Positions 17,678 through 26,028 of a stretch of DNA of 33,945 nt are shown here, one piece after another (the first letter of the stretch is position 1; each line of letters opens with the position of its first letter). Made by a program: the position numbers and the translations under genes. The notes under the pieces are model-generated. The model ran no database searches, was not told the DNA's origin, and saw nothing but the letters and a program-made list of their open reading frames with translations. The DNA is taken from positions 1 through 33,945 of the forward strand of contig MHWN01000011.1 of the NCBI GenBank assembly GCA_001825395.1, read 5' to 3'. The stretch is from Candidatus Zambryskibacteria bacterium RIFCSPLOWO2_02_FULL_39_26 (GTDB taxonomy: Bacteria; Patescibacteriota; Minisyncoccia; Phycocordibacterales; DATDWN01).

Positions 17678-18739
17678 ATGATAAAAAGCTTTGAACAATT
17701 TAAGAGACTGCTCTCAAACGATATTGGCATTGATTTGGGAACAGCCAATACCTTGGTCTATTTGCGCGGCAAGGGGATTGTCATAAACGAACCGTCGGTT
17801 GTGGCCGTCAACCAGAAAACCAATCGAGTGGTGGCAGTCGGTGCAGATGCCAAGCAGATGCTAGGCCGTACTCCTGGACATATTGTGGCTATAAGGCCGT
17901 TAGTTGACGGCGTTATTTCTGATTTTGAAGTAACAGAAGAAATGATTACTTATCTTATCAAAAAAGCTGAAAAAAATAATAAAAAACTTCTGGGTCCCCG
18001 GGTTGTGGTCGGCGTGCCGTCAGGAATTACCAACGTGGAAACTCGGGCTGTTCGCGACGCCACCAAAAACGCCGGAGCCTCCGAAGTTTATATTGTTGAA
18101 GAACCAATGGCCGCGGCCATAGGCATACGACTTCCCATTATGGAACCGGTTGGCAATATGGTCATAGATGTGGGCGGAGGGACATCGGACATTGCCGTTA
18201 TATCCTTAGGTGGAGTGGTCAGGTCAAAGAATTTGCGGGTGGCCGGAGACAAATTAAATGAAGATATTATCTCTTATGTTCGCAGTGAGTTTAAAATTTT
18301 AATCGGCGAAAAAACTGCTGAAGACATTAAAATTTCAATTGGAGCAATACTGCCGGGCGACGCGCCGCTCGAAGCATCCATAAAAGGACGCGATTTGGTT
18401 TCTGGCTTGCCGAGGGAGGTGGTTATAACCGACTCGGATATTCGTGAAGCTATTTCCCAGTCCATAGATACTCTCATTGAATCAATTAAAGAAGTCTTGG
18501 AAACAACTCCGCCGGAAATTCTCTCCGATGTTATGCACCGAGGCATTTATTTGACTGGTGGCGGGGCTTTGATAAAAGGTCTGGCAGAAATTATAGAGGA
18601 ATACACAAAAATTCACGTACGCATTACTCCAGACCCCTTGACTGACGTATGCCGTGGGACGGGTATAATTTTGGAAAATCTGGAAACCTACAAAGATGTC
18701 CTAATTGCCAATGAAGATGCGCTACCACCTAAAAAGTAA
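17678..18739 (+). CDS. mreB: Rod shape-determining protein MreB (copy 2)
   Basis: GIDLGTANTLVYLRGKGI, VIDVGGGTSDIAVISLGG; start ATG 17678. Confidence 0.93.
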   Translation: MIKSFEQFKRLLSNDIGIDLGTANTLVYLRGKGIVINEPSVVAVNQKTNRVVAVGADAKQMLGRTPGHIVAIRPLVDGVISDFEVTEEMITYLIKKAEKNNKKLLGPRVVVGVPSGITNVETRAVRDATKNAGASEVYIVEEPMAAAIGIRLPIMEPVGNMVIDVGGGTSDIAVISLGGVVRSKNLRVAGDKLNEDIISYVRSEFKILIGEKTAEDIKISIGAILPGDAPLEASIKGRDLVSGLPREVVITDSDIREAISQSIDTLIESIKEVLETTPPEILSDVMHRGIYLTGGGALIKGLAEIIEEYTKIHVRITPDPLTDVCRGTGIILENLETYKDVLIANEDALPPKK

Positions 18740-19517
18740 ACCGGATAAAAGCGGCCGCAACAAAATTATTTTTGTCTCCGTCTTGTTTATTATTCTGTCA
18801 CTTGCCGGTTTCCTTTTTCCGAATGCTTTAAGGACAATAAGTTTTGCTATTGCCCGACCTTTGTGGTCCGCACGGCTTTCTCTGACCGACTCCTTAATCA
18901 ATATTAAAGACTATTTTATCTTTCAAAACATTTTGATTTTAAGAAATAAAGAATTGGAAAATGAATTGGCATCTTTGAAGCTGAAAGAAATTGATTATGG
19001 TATTTTAACCCTCCAAAATCAAGAATTAAAAAATTTATTGGGTAGAACTGATTTCTTGGCAAACTTTATTATTTCTCGGGTATTATCAAAACCGCCATAT
19101 TCTTCTTACGATACTTTGATTATAGATATTGGACTGTCGGATGGAGTTTCCAAGGGGGACAAAGTTTATCTGTCAGACAATATTATTATCGGTACAGTAA
19201 AAAATAGCACACCCCGCTCTTCTCAAGTGGAGCTTTTTTCTAGTGGCAACAGTAAAGTGGAGGCGGTCTTGTCCCGTACCGGAGAGACGCTAGAACTTCT
19301 GGGCCAAGGAGGCGCGAATTTCAAAGTTGAAGTGCCGAAGGACATGGATATTGTTTTAGGGGATATGTTTGTTTACCCCAGTATTTCACCGGCCGCATTA
19401 GGAAGTGTATATTATATTTATGTCAATTCTCAAAGTTCTTTTAAAACAATATATTTGCGCATCCCGGGCAATATTTTTTCTTCAAAATATATATTTGTAG
19501 AGAGTCAAAAACAATAA
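18705..19517 (+). CDS. mreC: Rod shape-determining protein MreC
   Basis: N-terminal TM, coiled coil, 'LGRTDFLANFIISRVLSKPPYSSYDTLIIDIGLSDGVSKGDKVYLSD'; follows mreB and overlaps its end. Confidence 0.85.
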   Translation: MPMKMRYHLKSKPDKSGRNKIIFVSVLFIILSLAGFLFPNALRTISFAIARPLWSARLSLTDSLINIKDYFIFQNILILRNKELENELASLKLKEIDYGILTLQNQELKNLLGRTDFLANFIISRVLSKPPYSSYDTLIIDIGLSDGVSKGDKVYLSDNIIIGTVKNSTPRSSQVELFSSGNSKVEAVLSRTGETLELLGQGGANFKVEVPKDMDIVLGDMFVYPSISPAALGSVYYIYVNSQSSFKTIYLRIPGNIFSSKYIFVESQKQ

Positions 19518-19518
19518 A

Positions 19519-19791
19519 ATGATGAAATTAAATGTAATTAATCCAGTAAATGTACGCATTCTGACTTTTATAGTCGCCTTAATTTTTATAGTGATTTTGC
19601 CGTGGTGGCTTTCTACTCCGATGCTTCTGGGCCTAGTTATTTATTTCCCCCTATATTTTGAAGTATTATTTTTTGGGTTTATCTTTGATATGCTTTATGT
19701 TACGGAAATTATCTTTCCTTACACTGCTTTGACAGCCACTTTTGTCGTTCTTCTCGCTGTTTATTTTATTAAAACCCAAATAAGAATATAA
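19519..19791 (+). CDS. Small membrane protein in MreD position
   Basis: 90 aa, hydrophobic, between mreC and PBP2. Confidence 0.5.
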   Translation: MMKLNVINPVNVRILTFIVALIFIVILPWWLSTPMLLGLVIYFPLYFEVLFFGFIFDMLYVTEIIFPYTALTATFVVLLAVYFIKTQIRI

Positions 19792-19800
19792 ATTTACTAA

Positions 19801-21498
19801 ATGCTAAATAAAATAAGGAGCATTTTAAAAAGAAAAAATCCTACCAAAAATAAGGACATTGATCCTGATGAAATTTTTTTAGACTCAAAAAATCTACCCG
19901 CTTTTGATGTTAATCAGTTTGAGGGTCGAATGGAGAGGCCTATTTCCCAAAGCGTTTTTAATTTTCTGGTTATTTTTTTGTTTTTGATCGGTATTGTTTT
20001 TGTTTATAAATTATGGAATCTGCAGGTAGTGGAAGGTGAAAAATTTAGAATAAGAAGTGATAATAACAATCTTCGCAACACCATCATTTTTGCCGATCGG
20101 GGAGTAATTTATGACCGTAACAATGTTCCAATAGTTTGGAACGCCATAAATTCGCAAACAAATGACTTTTCCTTGAGAATTTATGCCACTTCCACAGGCC
20201 TGTCGACCACTTTGGGATATGTCAAGTATCCTTCCAAAGATTCATCCGGAATATATTATCAGAACAGATATGATCCAATAGATGGTTTAGAAAAAGTTTA
20301 TGATACCATTCTTTCCGGAATGAATGGTATAAAAATTATTGAAACAGATGTTAAGGGGAATATCGTTTCAGAAAGTGTAATACAAAAACCCGTTGATGGC
20401 GATAATCTGCCTCTTTCAATAGATTTAAATTTGCAGAGGAAATTGAATGAATCACTTTTAGATATTGCCGATAGAGCTGGTTATAGAGGCGGTTCAGGAG
20501 TGATTATGGATATTGCAACTGGAGAAATTTTGGCTATAAGTAATTTCCCGGAGTACAGCTCCCAGGTAATGACTGACGGTTCCGACAGTAAAAAAATAAA
20601 CGCTTGGGTTAACAACAAAAATTATCCCTTTTTAAATAGAGCCATAAATGGCCTGTATACTCCTGGGTCTATTATGAAAATCTTTATCGCTATGGGGGTC
20701 CTGGATTTAGCGGTAATAAACCCTTCAAAACAGATTGTCAGTACCGGTTCAATATCAATACCAAACCCATTTATAAAAGATAAGCCGTCTATTTTTCTGG
20801 ACTGGAAGGCTCACGGTCCGGTTGATTTGAGGCGGGCTATTGCTGTTTCGTCCAACGTTTATTTTTATGAAGTTACCGGAGGTTTTGAAAGTCAGCCGGG
20901 AATAGGTATTTTAAATATTGAAAAATACACAAGAATGTTTGGTTTTGGCACGACGACAAAGATTAATTTTTCGGGAGAACTGCCCGGAACCATCCCTAGT
21001 CCAGAATGGAAAAAGAAAAATTTTAACGGTGATGAATGGCACGTTGGAGACACTTACAATACAGCCATCGGCCAATATGGCTTTCAGGTTACGCCTCTGC
21101 AAGCAGTCAGAGCGGTTGGGGCAATAGGCAGTGGCGGAATCCTAGTGACCCCAACTCTTATCAAAGGGCAGATTGGGCCGAAAAGTATGATTGAACTTAA
21201 TTCCGATTTCTACAGAATAATCAAAGAGGGTATGAGACTTGGCGTGACGGAAGGCACATCGGCCGCCCTGAATTTTCCATTTGTGGAGGTGGTCTCCAAG
21301 ACCGGGACGGCTCAACTCGGAGTTTCTAAAGATGAGGTTAACTCCTGGGTTATCGGTTTTTGGCCATACAAAAACCCAAAATACGCTTATGCTATCGTAA
21401 TGGAAAGAGGCTCACGCAACAACCAGTTTGGAGCCGTGCTAGTTATGCGAGAATTATTTGATTGGGTCAACATTTATGCTAGTGAATATTTACAATAG
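19801..21498 (+). CDS. mrdA: Penicillin-binding protein 2 (transpeptidase)
   Basis: 'ADRGVIYDRNNVPIV', 'TPGSIMKIF' (SxxK), 'SSN', 'SKTGTAQ' (KTG). Confidence 0.9.
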   Translation: MLNKIRSILKRKNPTKNKDIDPDEIFLDSKNLPAFDVNQFEGRMERPISQSVFNFLVIFLFLIGIVFVYKLWNLQVVEGEKFRIRSDNNNLRNTIIFADRGVIYDRNNVPIVWNAINSQTNDFSLRIYATSTGLSTTLGYVKYPSKDSSGIYYQNRYDPIDGLEKVYDTILSGMNGIKIIETDVKGNIVSESVIQKPVDGDNLPLSIDLNLQRKLNESLLDIADRAGYRGGSGVIMDIATGEILAISNFPEYSSQVMTDGSDSKKINAWVNNKNYPFLNRAINGLYTPGSIMKIFIAMGVLDLAVINPSKQIVSTGSISIPNPFIKDKPSIFLDWKAHGPVDLRRAIAVSSNVYFYEVTGGFESQPGIGILNIEKYTRMFGFGTTTKINFSGELPGTIPSPEWKKKNFNGDEWHVGDTYNTAIGQYGFQVTPLQAVRAVGAIGSGGILVTPTLIKGQIGPKSMIELNSDFYRIIKEGMRLGVTEGTSAALNFPFVEVVSKTGTAQLGVSKDEVNSWVIGFWPYKNPKYAYAIVMERGSRNNQFGAVLVMRELFDWVNIYASEYLQ

Positions 21499-21503
21499 AT
21501 TTT

Positions 21504-21660
21504 AAATCTCTTACTCATCACAACTTTTTTGAGACCGCTCACTCTCTCCTGCGGAGAGTTCGCTTGGTTCTCGACCTAAATCCGTCAAAAACGGGGCACC
21601 TTGACGGAACCAAGCTTCAGGTCTGCGAAGTCTCAAAAAAGTTGTGTCTCGACGAGATTT
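21504..21660. repeat. MITE-like element with nested terminal inverted repeats
   Basis: AAATCTC..ACAACTTTTTTGAGAC ... GTCTCAAAAAAGTTGT..GAGATTT; inner CTTGGTTC...GAACCAAG. Confidence 0.65.
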
Positions 21661-21703
21661 GAAATTGACCCAAGTCGGGTTTAGTGCTACACTTTTCTGC
21701 AAT

Positions 21704-22165
21704 ATGAAGAATGATAAAGAATATTTAACTAAAGAAAAGTTTGACGAATTTACTAAGGAACTTGTTGAGCTAAGAGGTCCTCGTCGTAAAGAAGTGGCAA
21801 AGAATTTGGAATATGCAAAGTCACTGGGGGATTTGGCAGAAAATTCCGAGTATCATGATGCTCGAGATGTTCAAGCAACCGTTGAAGATCGTATAGCCAA
21901 ACTTGAAGAGCTTCTTAAAACCGCAACCATTGTTTCAGGAAATCACGGTGGAATGGTTAATGTCGGTTCCACAGTCACGGTAGAAAAAGATGAGAAGAAG
22001 TTTGTCTACAATATTGTTGGTTCAGAAGAGGCTGATGTGGCCACAAACAAAATCTCAATCCGATCTCCTTTTGGTCAAGCTATTGTTGGTAAGAAAAAAG
22101 GAGATAGTTTTTCCTTCAATGCACCAAGTGGCGAATTGCAATACAAAATTACAGATATTAAATAG
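21704..22165 (+). CDS. greA: Transcription elongation factor GreA
   Basis: 'YLTKEKFDEFTKELVELRGPRRKEVAKNLEYAKSLGDLAENSEYHDARD'; start ATG 21704. Confidence 0.92.
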   Translation: MKNDKEYLTKEKFDEFTKELVELRGPRRKEVAKNLEYAKSLGDLAENSEYHDARDVQATVEDRIAKLEELLKTATIVSGNHGGMVNVGSTVTVEKDEKKFVYNIVGSEEADVATNKISIRSPFGQAIVGKKKGDSFSFNAPSGELQYKITDIK

Positions 22166-22233
22166 TCAGTTCGAAATTTCTTGTCCATAATATCTTTCTT
22201 TCCACTTTCAACTTTTTACTTTATACTTATTAA

Positions 22234-23685
22234 ATGGCCTCTCTTGATGAAATTAAGCAAGCTCGTCTGGTAAAGTTGGAAATATTAAAAAATAAGGGCA
22301 TTGACCCATATCCTGCCAAAGTTCCGCGTGATTTTCCTATTGATTTTTTGAAGAAAAATTTTGAGGCGGAAGTGCGTGCCGGCGATGCTGTATCAATTGC
22401 CGGTAGGATAATGGCTGTTCGCGGTCAGGGGGCTATTCTTTTTGTCGTTATATTTGATGGGACTGAGCGCATTCAAGCTATTATAAAAAAAGATATCATA
22501 TCCGATGAGACCTTTTCTCTTTTTGTGGATACGGTGGATATAGGCGATTTTATTTCAGTTACTGGAAAACCAGCTCTTTCAAAAACTGGAGAACAGAGTG
22601 TCGTAGTGGATTCTTGGGTAATGGCCTCAAAATCTCTTTTACCATTACCGGAAAAATGGCATGGAATTACAGACACGGATGAAAGATACAGAAAAAGATA
22701 TCTGGATTTTCTAATGAACGACGAATTACGTTCCCTTTTCATCCAAAAAGCTAAATTTTGGGACGCCACTCGCGATTTTATGAAAAACAACGGTTTTCTT
22801 GAAGTGGAAACTCCGACTTTGGAAATAACCACTGGAGGAGCGGAAGCTAAACCTTTTAAAACTCATCACAGCGATTATGATTTGGCTGTTTATTTGCGAA
22901 TATCAATAGGAGAACTGTGGCAGAAGCGTCTTATGGCTGGAGGTTTTTCAAAAACATTTGAAATAGGACGAGCTTACAGAAACGAGGGCACTTCCCAAGA
23001 GCACTCCCAAGAATTTACAAACATGGAGTTTTATTGGTCCTTTGCCGATTACAACGATGGCATGAAACTGGTCAGGGAAATGTATATTGAAATTGCTAAA
23101 GAAGTTTTCGGTAAAACAAAATTCACATCTAGAGGCTTTACCTTTGACCTAGCCGATGAATGGCAGGAGATTGATTATTCAGAGGAAATAAAAAAACAGA
23201 CCGAAATAGATATTGATAAAGCTAGTGAAAGTGAAATAATCAAAAAACTTTCCGAACTCGGTGTTAAATATGAAGGAGAAAATAAGGAAAGGCTTATTGA
23301 TACGCTTTGGAAATATTGTAGGAAAAATATCAAAGGCCCGGCTTTTGTGGTAAACCATCCTACTCTCGTTGCGCCGCTGGCCAAAAGTATCTCGGGAACA
23401 AAAACTGTTCAAATGTTCCAGCCAATCATTGCTGGAAGTGAAGTGGGCAGGGGATATTCCGAATTAAACGACCCGCAAGATCAAAAAAACAGATTTGAAG
23501 AACAACAAAAGCTTATAGACAAGGGTGACACAGAAGCTATGATGGCGGATATGGAATTTGTGGAAATGCTTGAATATGGCATGCCACCGACTTGCGGATT
23601 TGGCTTTGGTGAAAGACTTTTTACTATACTGGTGGATAAACCTTTACGTGAATTACAAACCTTTCCTTTAATGAGACCTAAATAG
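22234..23685 (+). CDS. lysS: Lysyl-tRNA synthetase (class II)
   Basis: 483 aa; 'RYRKRYLDFLMN', 'FEIGRAYRNEGTSQEHSQEFTNMEFYWSFADY', 'GFGFGERLFTILVD'. Confidence 0.94.
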   Translation: MASLDEIKQARLVKLEILKNKGIDPYPAKVPRDFPIDFLKKNFEAEVRAGDAVSIAGRIMAVRGQGAILFVVIFDGTERIQAIIKKDIISDETFSLFVDTVDIGDFISVTGKPALSKTGEQSVVVDSWVMASKSLLPLPEKWHGITDTDERYRKRYLDFLMNDELRSLFIQKAKFWDATRDFMKNNGFLEVETPTLEITTGGAEAKPFKTHHSDYDLAVYLRISIGELWQKRLMAGGFSKTFEIGRAYRNEGTSQEHSQEFTNMEFYWSFADYNDGMKLVREMYIEIAKEVFGKTKFTSRGFTFDLADEWQEIDYSEEIKKQTEIDIDKASESEIIKKLSELGVKYEGENKERLIDTLWKYCRKNIKGPAFVVNHPTLVAPLAKSISGTKTVQMFQPIIAGSEVGRGYSELNDPQDQKNRFEEQQKLIDKGDTEAMMADMEFVEMLEYGMPPTCGFGFGERLFTILVDKPLRELQTFPLMRPK

Positions 23686-23837
23686 AGCTTCCAAATTTGG
23701 CCAATCCTTACAGGATCTGTACACCTTTCACATTTTGATTACAAAATGTTCAAGGTCTTGCGAAGTGATAACATCACTTCTCACTCTTCATCTAAAATAC
23801 GCGACATTGTCTCAAATTATGAAAGCTTGGAATGCCA

Positions 23838-23868
23838 AATAACCCTAATTTTAAGGGTTATTTTAGAT
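23838..23868 (+). terminator. Rho-independent terminator
   Basis: AATAACCCT-AATTTTA-AGGGTTATT then TT..TTTTT. Confidence 0.65.
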
Positions 23869-23873
23869 TTTTC

Positions 23874-23902
23874 TTGACTTAAAACTGCATTTATGATAAA
23901 CT
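23874..23902 (+). promoter_or_regulatory. Sigma70-type promoter for ncRNA candidate B
   Basis: TTGACT - 17 nt - TAAACT. Confidence 0.65.
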
Positions 23903-23907
23903 GACCA

Positions 23908-24078
23908 TGCTGGAGAAGGGTTTGTTGAGCCACACAAACCATCGGTGCTCCAGTTCGGTATTTGTTTGTAGGTTAGTGGCTCAATCTCAACTCATTTGCC
24001 GTTTTTAAGGGGACCTGGTGGCTTACAATTATAGGGTTCCCACTTTTTCTTCAAAGGCTGACTTCGGTCGGCTTTTTT
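23908..24078 (+). ncRNA. Unclassified structured RNA candidate B (~170 nt)
   Basis: Promoter plus terminator (GGCTGACTTCGGTCGGCTTTTTT); hairpin GGTTTGT/ACAAACC with loop TGAGCCAC complementary to GTGGCTCA at 23976-23983. Confidence 0.65.
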
Positions 24079-24080
24079 CG

Positions 24081-24124
24081 TATCCAACAGACTTATCCAC
24101 AGAAGTGGATAAGTCTGTTGGATA
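24081..24124. promoter_or_regulatory. 20-bp perfect inverted repeat containing DnaA-box-like sequences
   Basis: TATCCAACAGACTTATCCAC-AGAA-GTGGATAAGTCTGTTGGATA; includes TTATCCACA. Confidence 0.8.
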
Positions 24125-24174
24125 GTGGGAAAGGGTGGTATATAATGTATTGTGAGTGGGAAAGGGTGGGAAAC
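24118..24174 (+). promoter_or_regulatory. mraZ promoter with MraZ-box repeats
   Basis: TTGGAT-N17-TATAAT; GTGGGAAAGGGTGG at 24125 and GTGGGAAAGGGTGGGAAAC at 24156 (TGGGA-N5-TGG spacing). Confidence 0.7.
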
Positions 24175-24273
24175 TAAATATAATTGACCTAATTTCTAAT
24201 TGTTCTAATTAGTCTAAGGGTTTGGACGTTTGGTATTTAGAATAATTAGGTTAATTAGAATAATTTACTAAAA

Positions 24274-24708
24274 ATGTTTATCGGAGAGTACACACACACC
24301 ATTGATGACAAGAACAGACTTTCGCTTCCTGCGAAGTTTCGTTCGGAAATGGGGAAAAAAGTTGTGATAACTCCAGGCTTGGATGCTTGTCTTTTCGTCT
24401 TTACACAAAAGGAGTGGGGACAGATTAGCGCAAGACTTAGCGAGTCATCACTACTCCAAGCAGACAACAGAAGCTTCAACCGTTTTATGTTTGCCGGAGC
24501 GACAGAAGTAGAAATTGACTCCATCGGAAGAATTTTAGTTCCCGATTTTCTCCGAGACAGAGCCAATCTCAAAAACAAAGCTGTGGTTATCGGCGTTTCA
24601 AGTCGAGTTGAGATTTGGAACGAGAAAGTATGGCATGAATACAAGAAGGTGGTAGAGAAGCAGGCCGATACTTTGGCAGAAAAATTGGGACAGGTAGGGG
24701 TACTATAA
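24274..24708 (+). CDS. mraZ: Transcriptional regulator MraZ
   Basis: 'MFIGEYTHTIDDKNRLSLPAKFR', 'EIDSIGRILVPDFLRDRANL'. Confidence 0.93.
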   Translation: MFIGEYTHTIDDKNRLSLPAKFRSEMGKKVVITPGLDACLFVFTQKEWGQISARLSESSLLQADNRSFNRFMFAGATEVEIDSIGRILVPDFLRDRANLKNKAVVIGVSSRVEIWNEKVWHEYKKVVEKQADTLAEKLGQVGVL

Positions 24709-24781
24709 GTCAAAAGTCTATAAAGGTGAAAGTCCATAAAGGCAACCCCACTTTAAAGACTTTACAGACTTTATAAACTTT

Positions 24782-25675
24782 ATGACACATATTCCAGTTC
24801 TTTTACATGAAGTTATAGACGGACTAGCCCTTAAACCTGGAGATATTTTCGTTGACGGTACTTTAGGTGGTGGTGGCCACAGTGAGGAAGTTCTCAAAAG
24901 ATTTGGCAACAGAGTCAAAATCATCGGGATTGATTTGGATTCCGATGCCGTGAGAAGGTCCGAAGAAAGACTCGGACAATCTCAAGGGGATATAAAATTT
25001 ATAGAGGGAAGTTTCAGAAATCTCAATGCCATTCTTGATTCTTTAAATATCAAAGGCGTTGACAAAATTCTTCTAGACTTAGGTCTTTCTTCAAATCAAT
25101 TTGAAGAATCTGGTAGAGGATTTTCTTTTCAAAAGAATGAGCCGCTCATCATGTCTTTTAAAAAAGATTTGAAAGAAGCTGATTTAACTGCCAAAGAAAT
25201 TCTAAACACTTGGGACTTAGAAAACATTATCACTATTATTAAAAGTTATGGTGAAGAAAAATTTGCTTGGAAAATAGCCAAGGCCATCGTGGAGAGAAGG
25301 GAAGTTAAGCCGATTGAAACAACATTTGATCTGGTGGAGATTATAAAAAGCGCTACGCCGAAATTCTATCACCATCGAAAGATTCATCCAACCACAAAAA
25401 CTTTTCAAGCTTTAAGAATAACAGTGAACGATGAGATAGAAAGCCTAAAAGAAGGAATAAGGAAGGGTTTTGAAAGATTAAACAATGGAGGCAGACTGGC
25501 AGTCATTTCTTTCCATAGTCTGGAGGATAGGGTAGTCAAGCAATTTTTTAAGGAAAAGGGTACTGAAGGTCAAGCCAAGATATTGACAAAAAGACCAATA
25601 ATACCCAGCGATGAAGAAATCGGACAAAACCCAAGAAGTAGAAGCTCCAAGTTGAGAATAATAGAAAAAACATGA
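24782..25675 (+). CDS. rsmH: 16S rRNA m4C1402 methyltransferase RsmH
   Basis: 'HIPVLLHEVIDGL..GDIFVDGTLGGGGHSEEVL', 'FHSLEDRVVKQFF'. Confidence 0.94.
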   Translation: MTHIPVLLHEVIDGLALKPGDIFVDGTLGGGGHSEEVLKRFGNRVKIIGIDLDSDAVRRSEERLGQSQGDIKFIEGSFRNLNAILDSLNIKGVDKILLDLGLSSNQFEESGRGFSFQKNEPLIMSFKKDLKEADLTAKEILNTWDLENIITIIKSYGEEKFAWKIAKAIVERREVKPIETTFDLVEIIKSATPKFYHHRKIHPTTKTFQALRITVNDEIESLKEGIRKGFERLNNGGRLAVISFHSLEDRVVKQFFKEKGTEGQAKILTKRPIIPSDEEIGQNPRSRSSKLRIIEKT

Positions 25676-25702
25676 ATTTTTTAGAAATTGAAAATTTAAA
25701 CT

Positions 25703-26014
25703 ATGGTTGAAAAAGTATTACAATTAAATAGAGAAAAAACTATCTTTTGGACGCTCATGGGAGTCTTGCTATTAAGCCTAGGTTTTTATATGTATTCCAT
25801 CAGAGTGACTGTCAGCAACGTCGTTGCTCGCCAAAGCTTGGAAACCGAAATCTCCGTATTGACTCTTTCAATAGGTAGTCAAGAATTTCAATATATAACA
25901 AAAAGAAATGCCGTGACTTTACAACTGGCCCACTCCTTGGGTTTCAAAGACGCCATAACAAAAACTTATATCTCCCAAAAAACAGGTCCGGAAGTGGCCA
26001 TTTTACCTAGATAA
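25703..26014 (+). CDS. ftsL: FtsL-like small cell division protein
   Basis: 103 aa single TM protein between rsmH and ftsI. Confidence 0.55.
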   Translation: MVEKVLQLNREKTIFWTLMGVLLLSLGFYMYSIRVTVSNVVARQSLETEISVLTLSIGSQEFQYITKRNAVTLQLAHSLGFKDAITKTYISQKTGPEVAILPR

Positions 26015-26028
26015 ACCGTACAATAAAC

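Noticed and set aside
24255-24737. 160-aa minus ORF
   Set aside because: Fully antisense to mraZ, a confidently identified gene.
25091-25112. TTCTTCAAAT-CA-ATTTGAAGAA palindrome in rsmH
   Set aside because: Encodes the normally conserved SSNQFEE segment without extra length and has a 2-nt centre, so probably chance rather than an inserted hairpin element.
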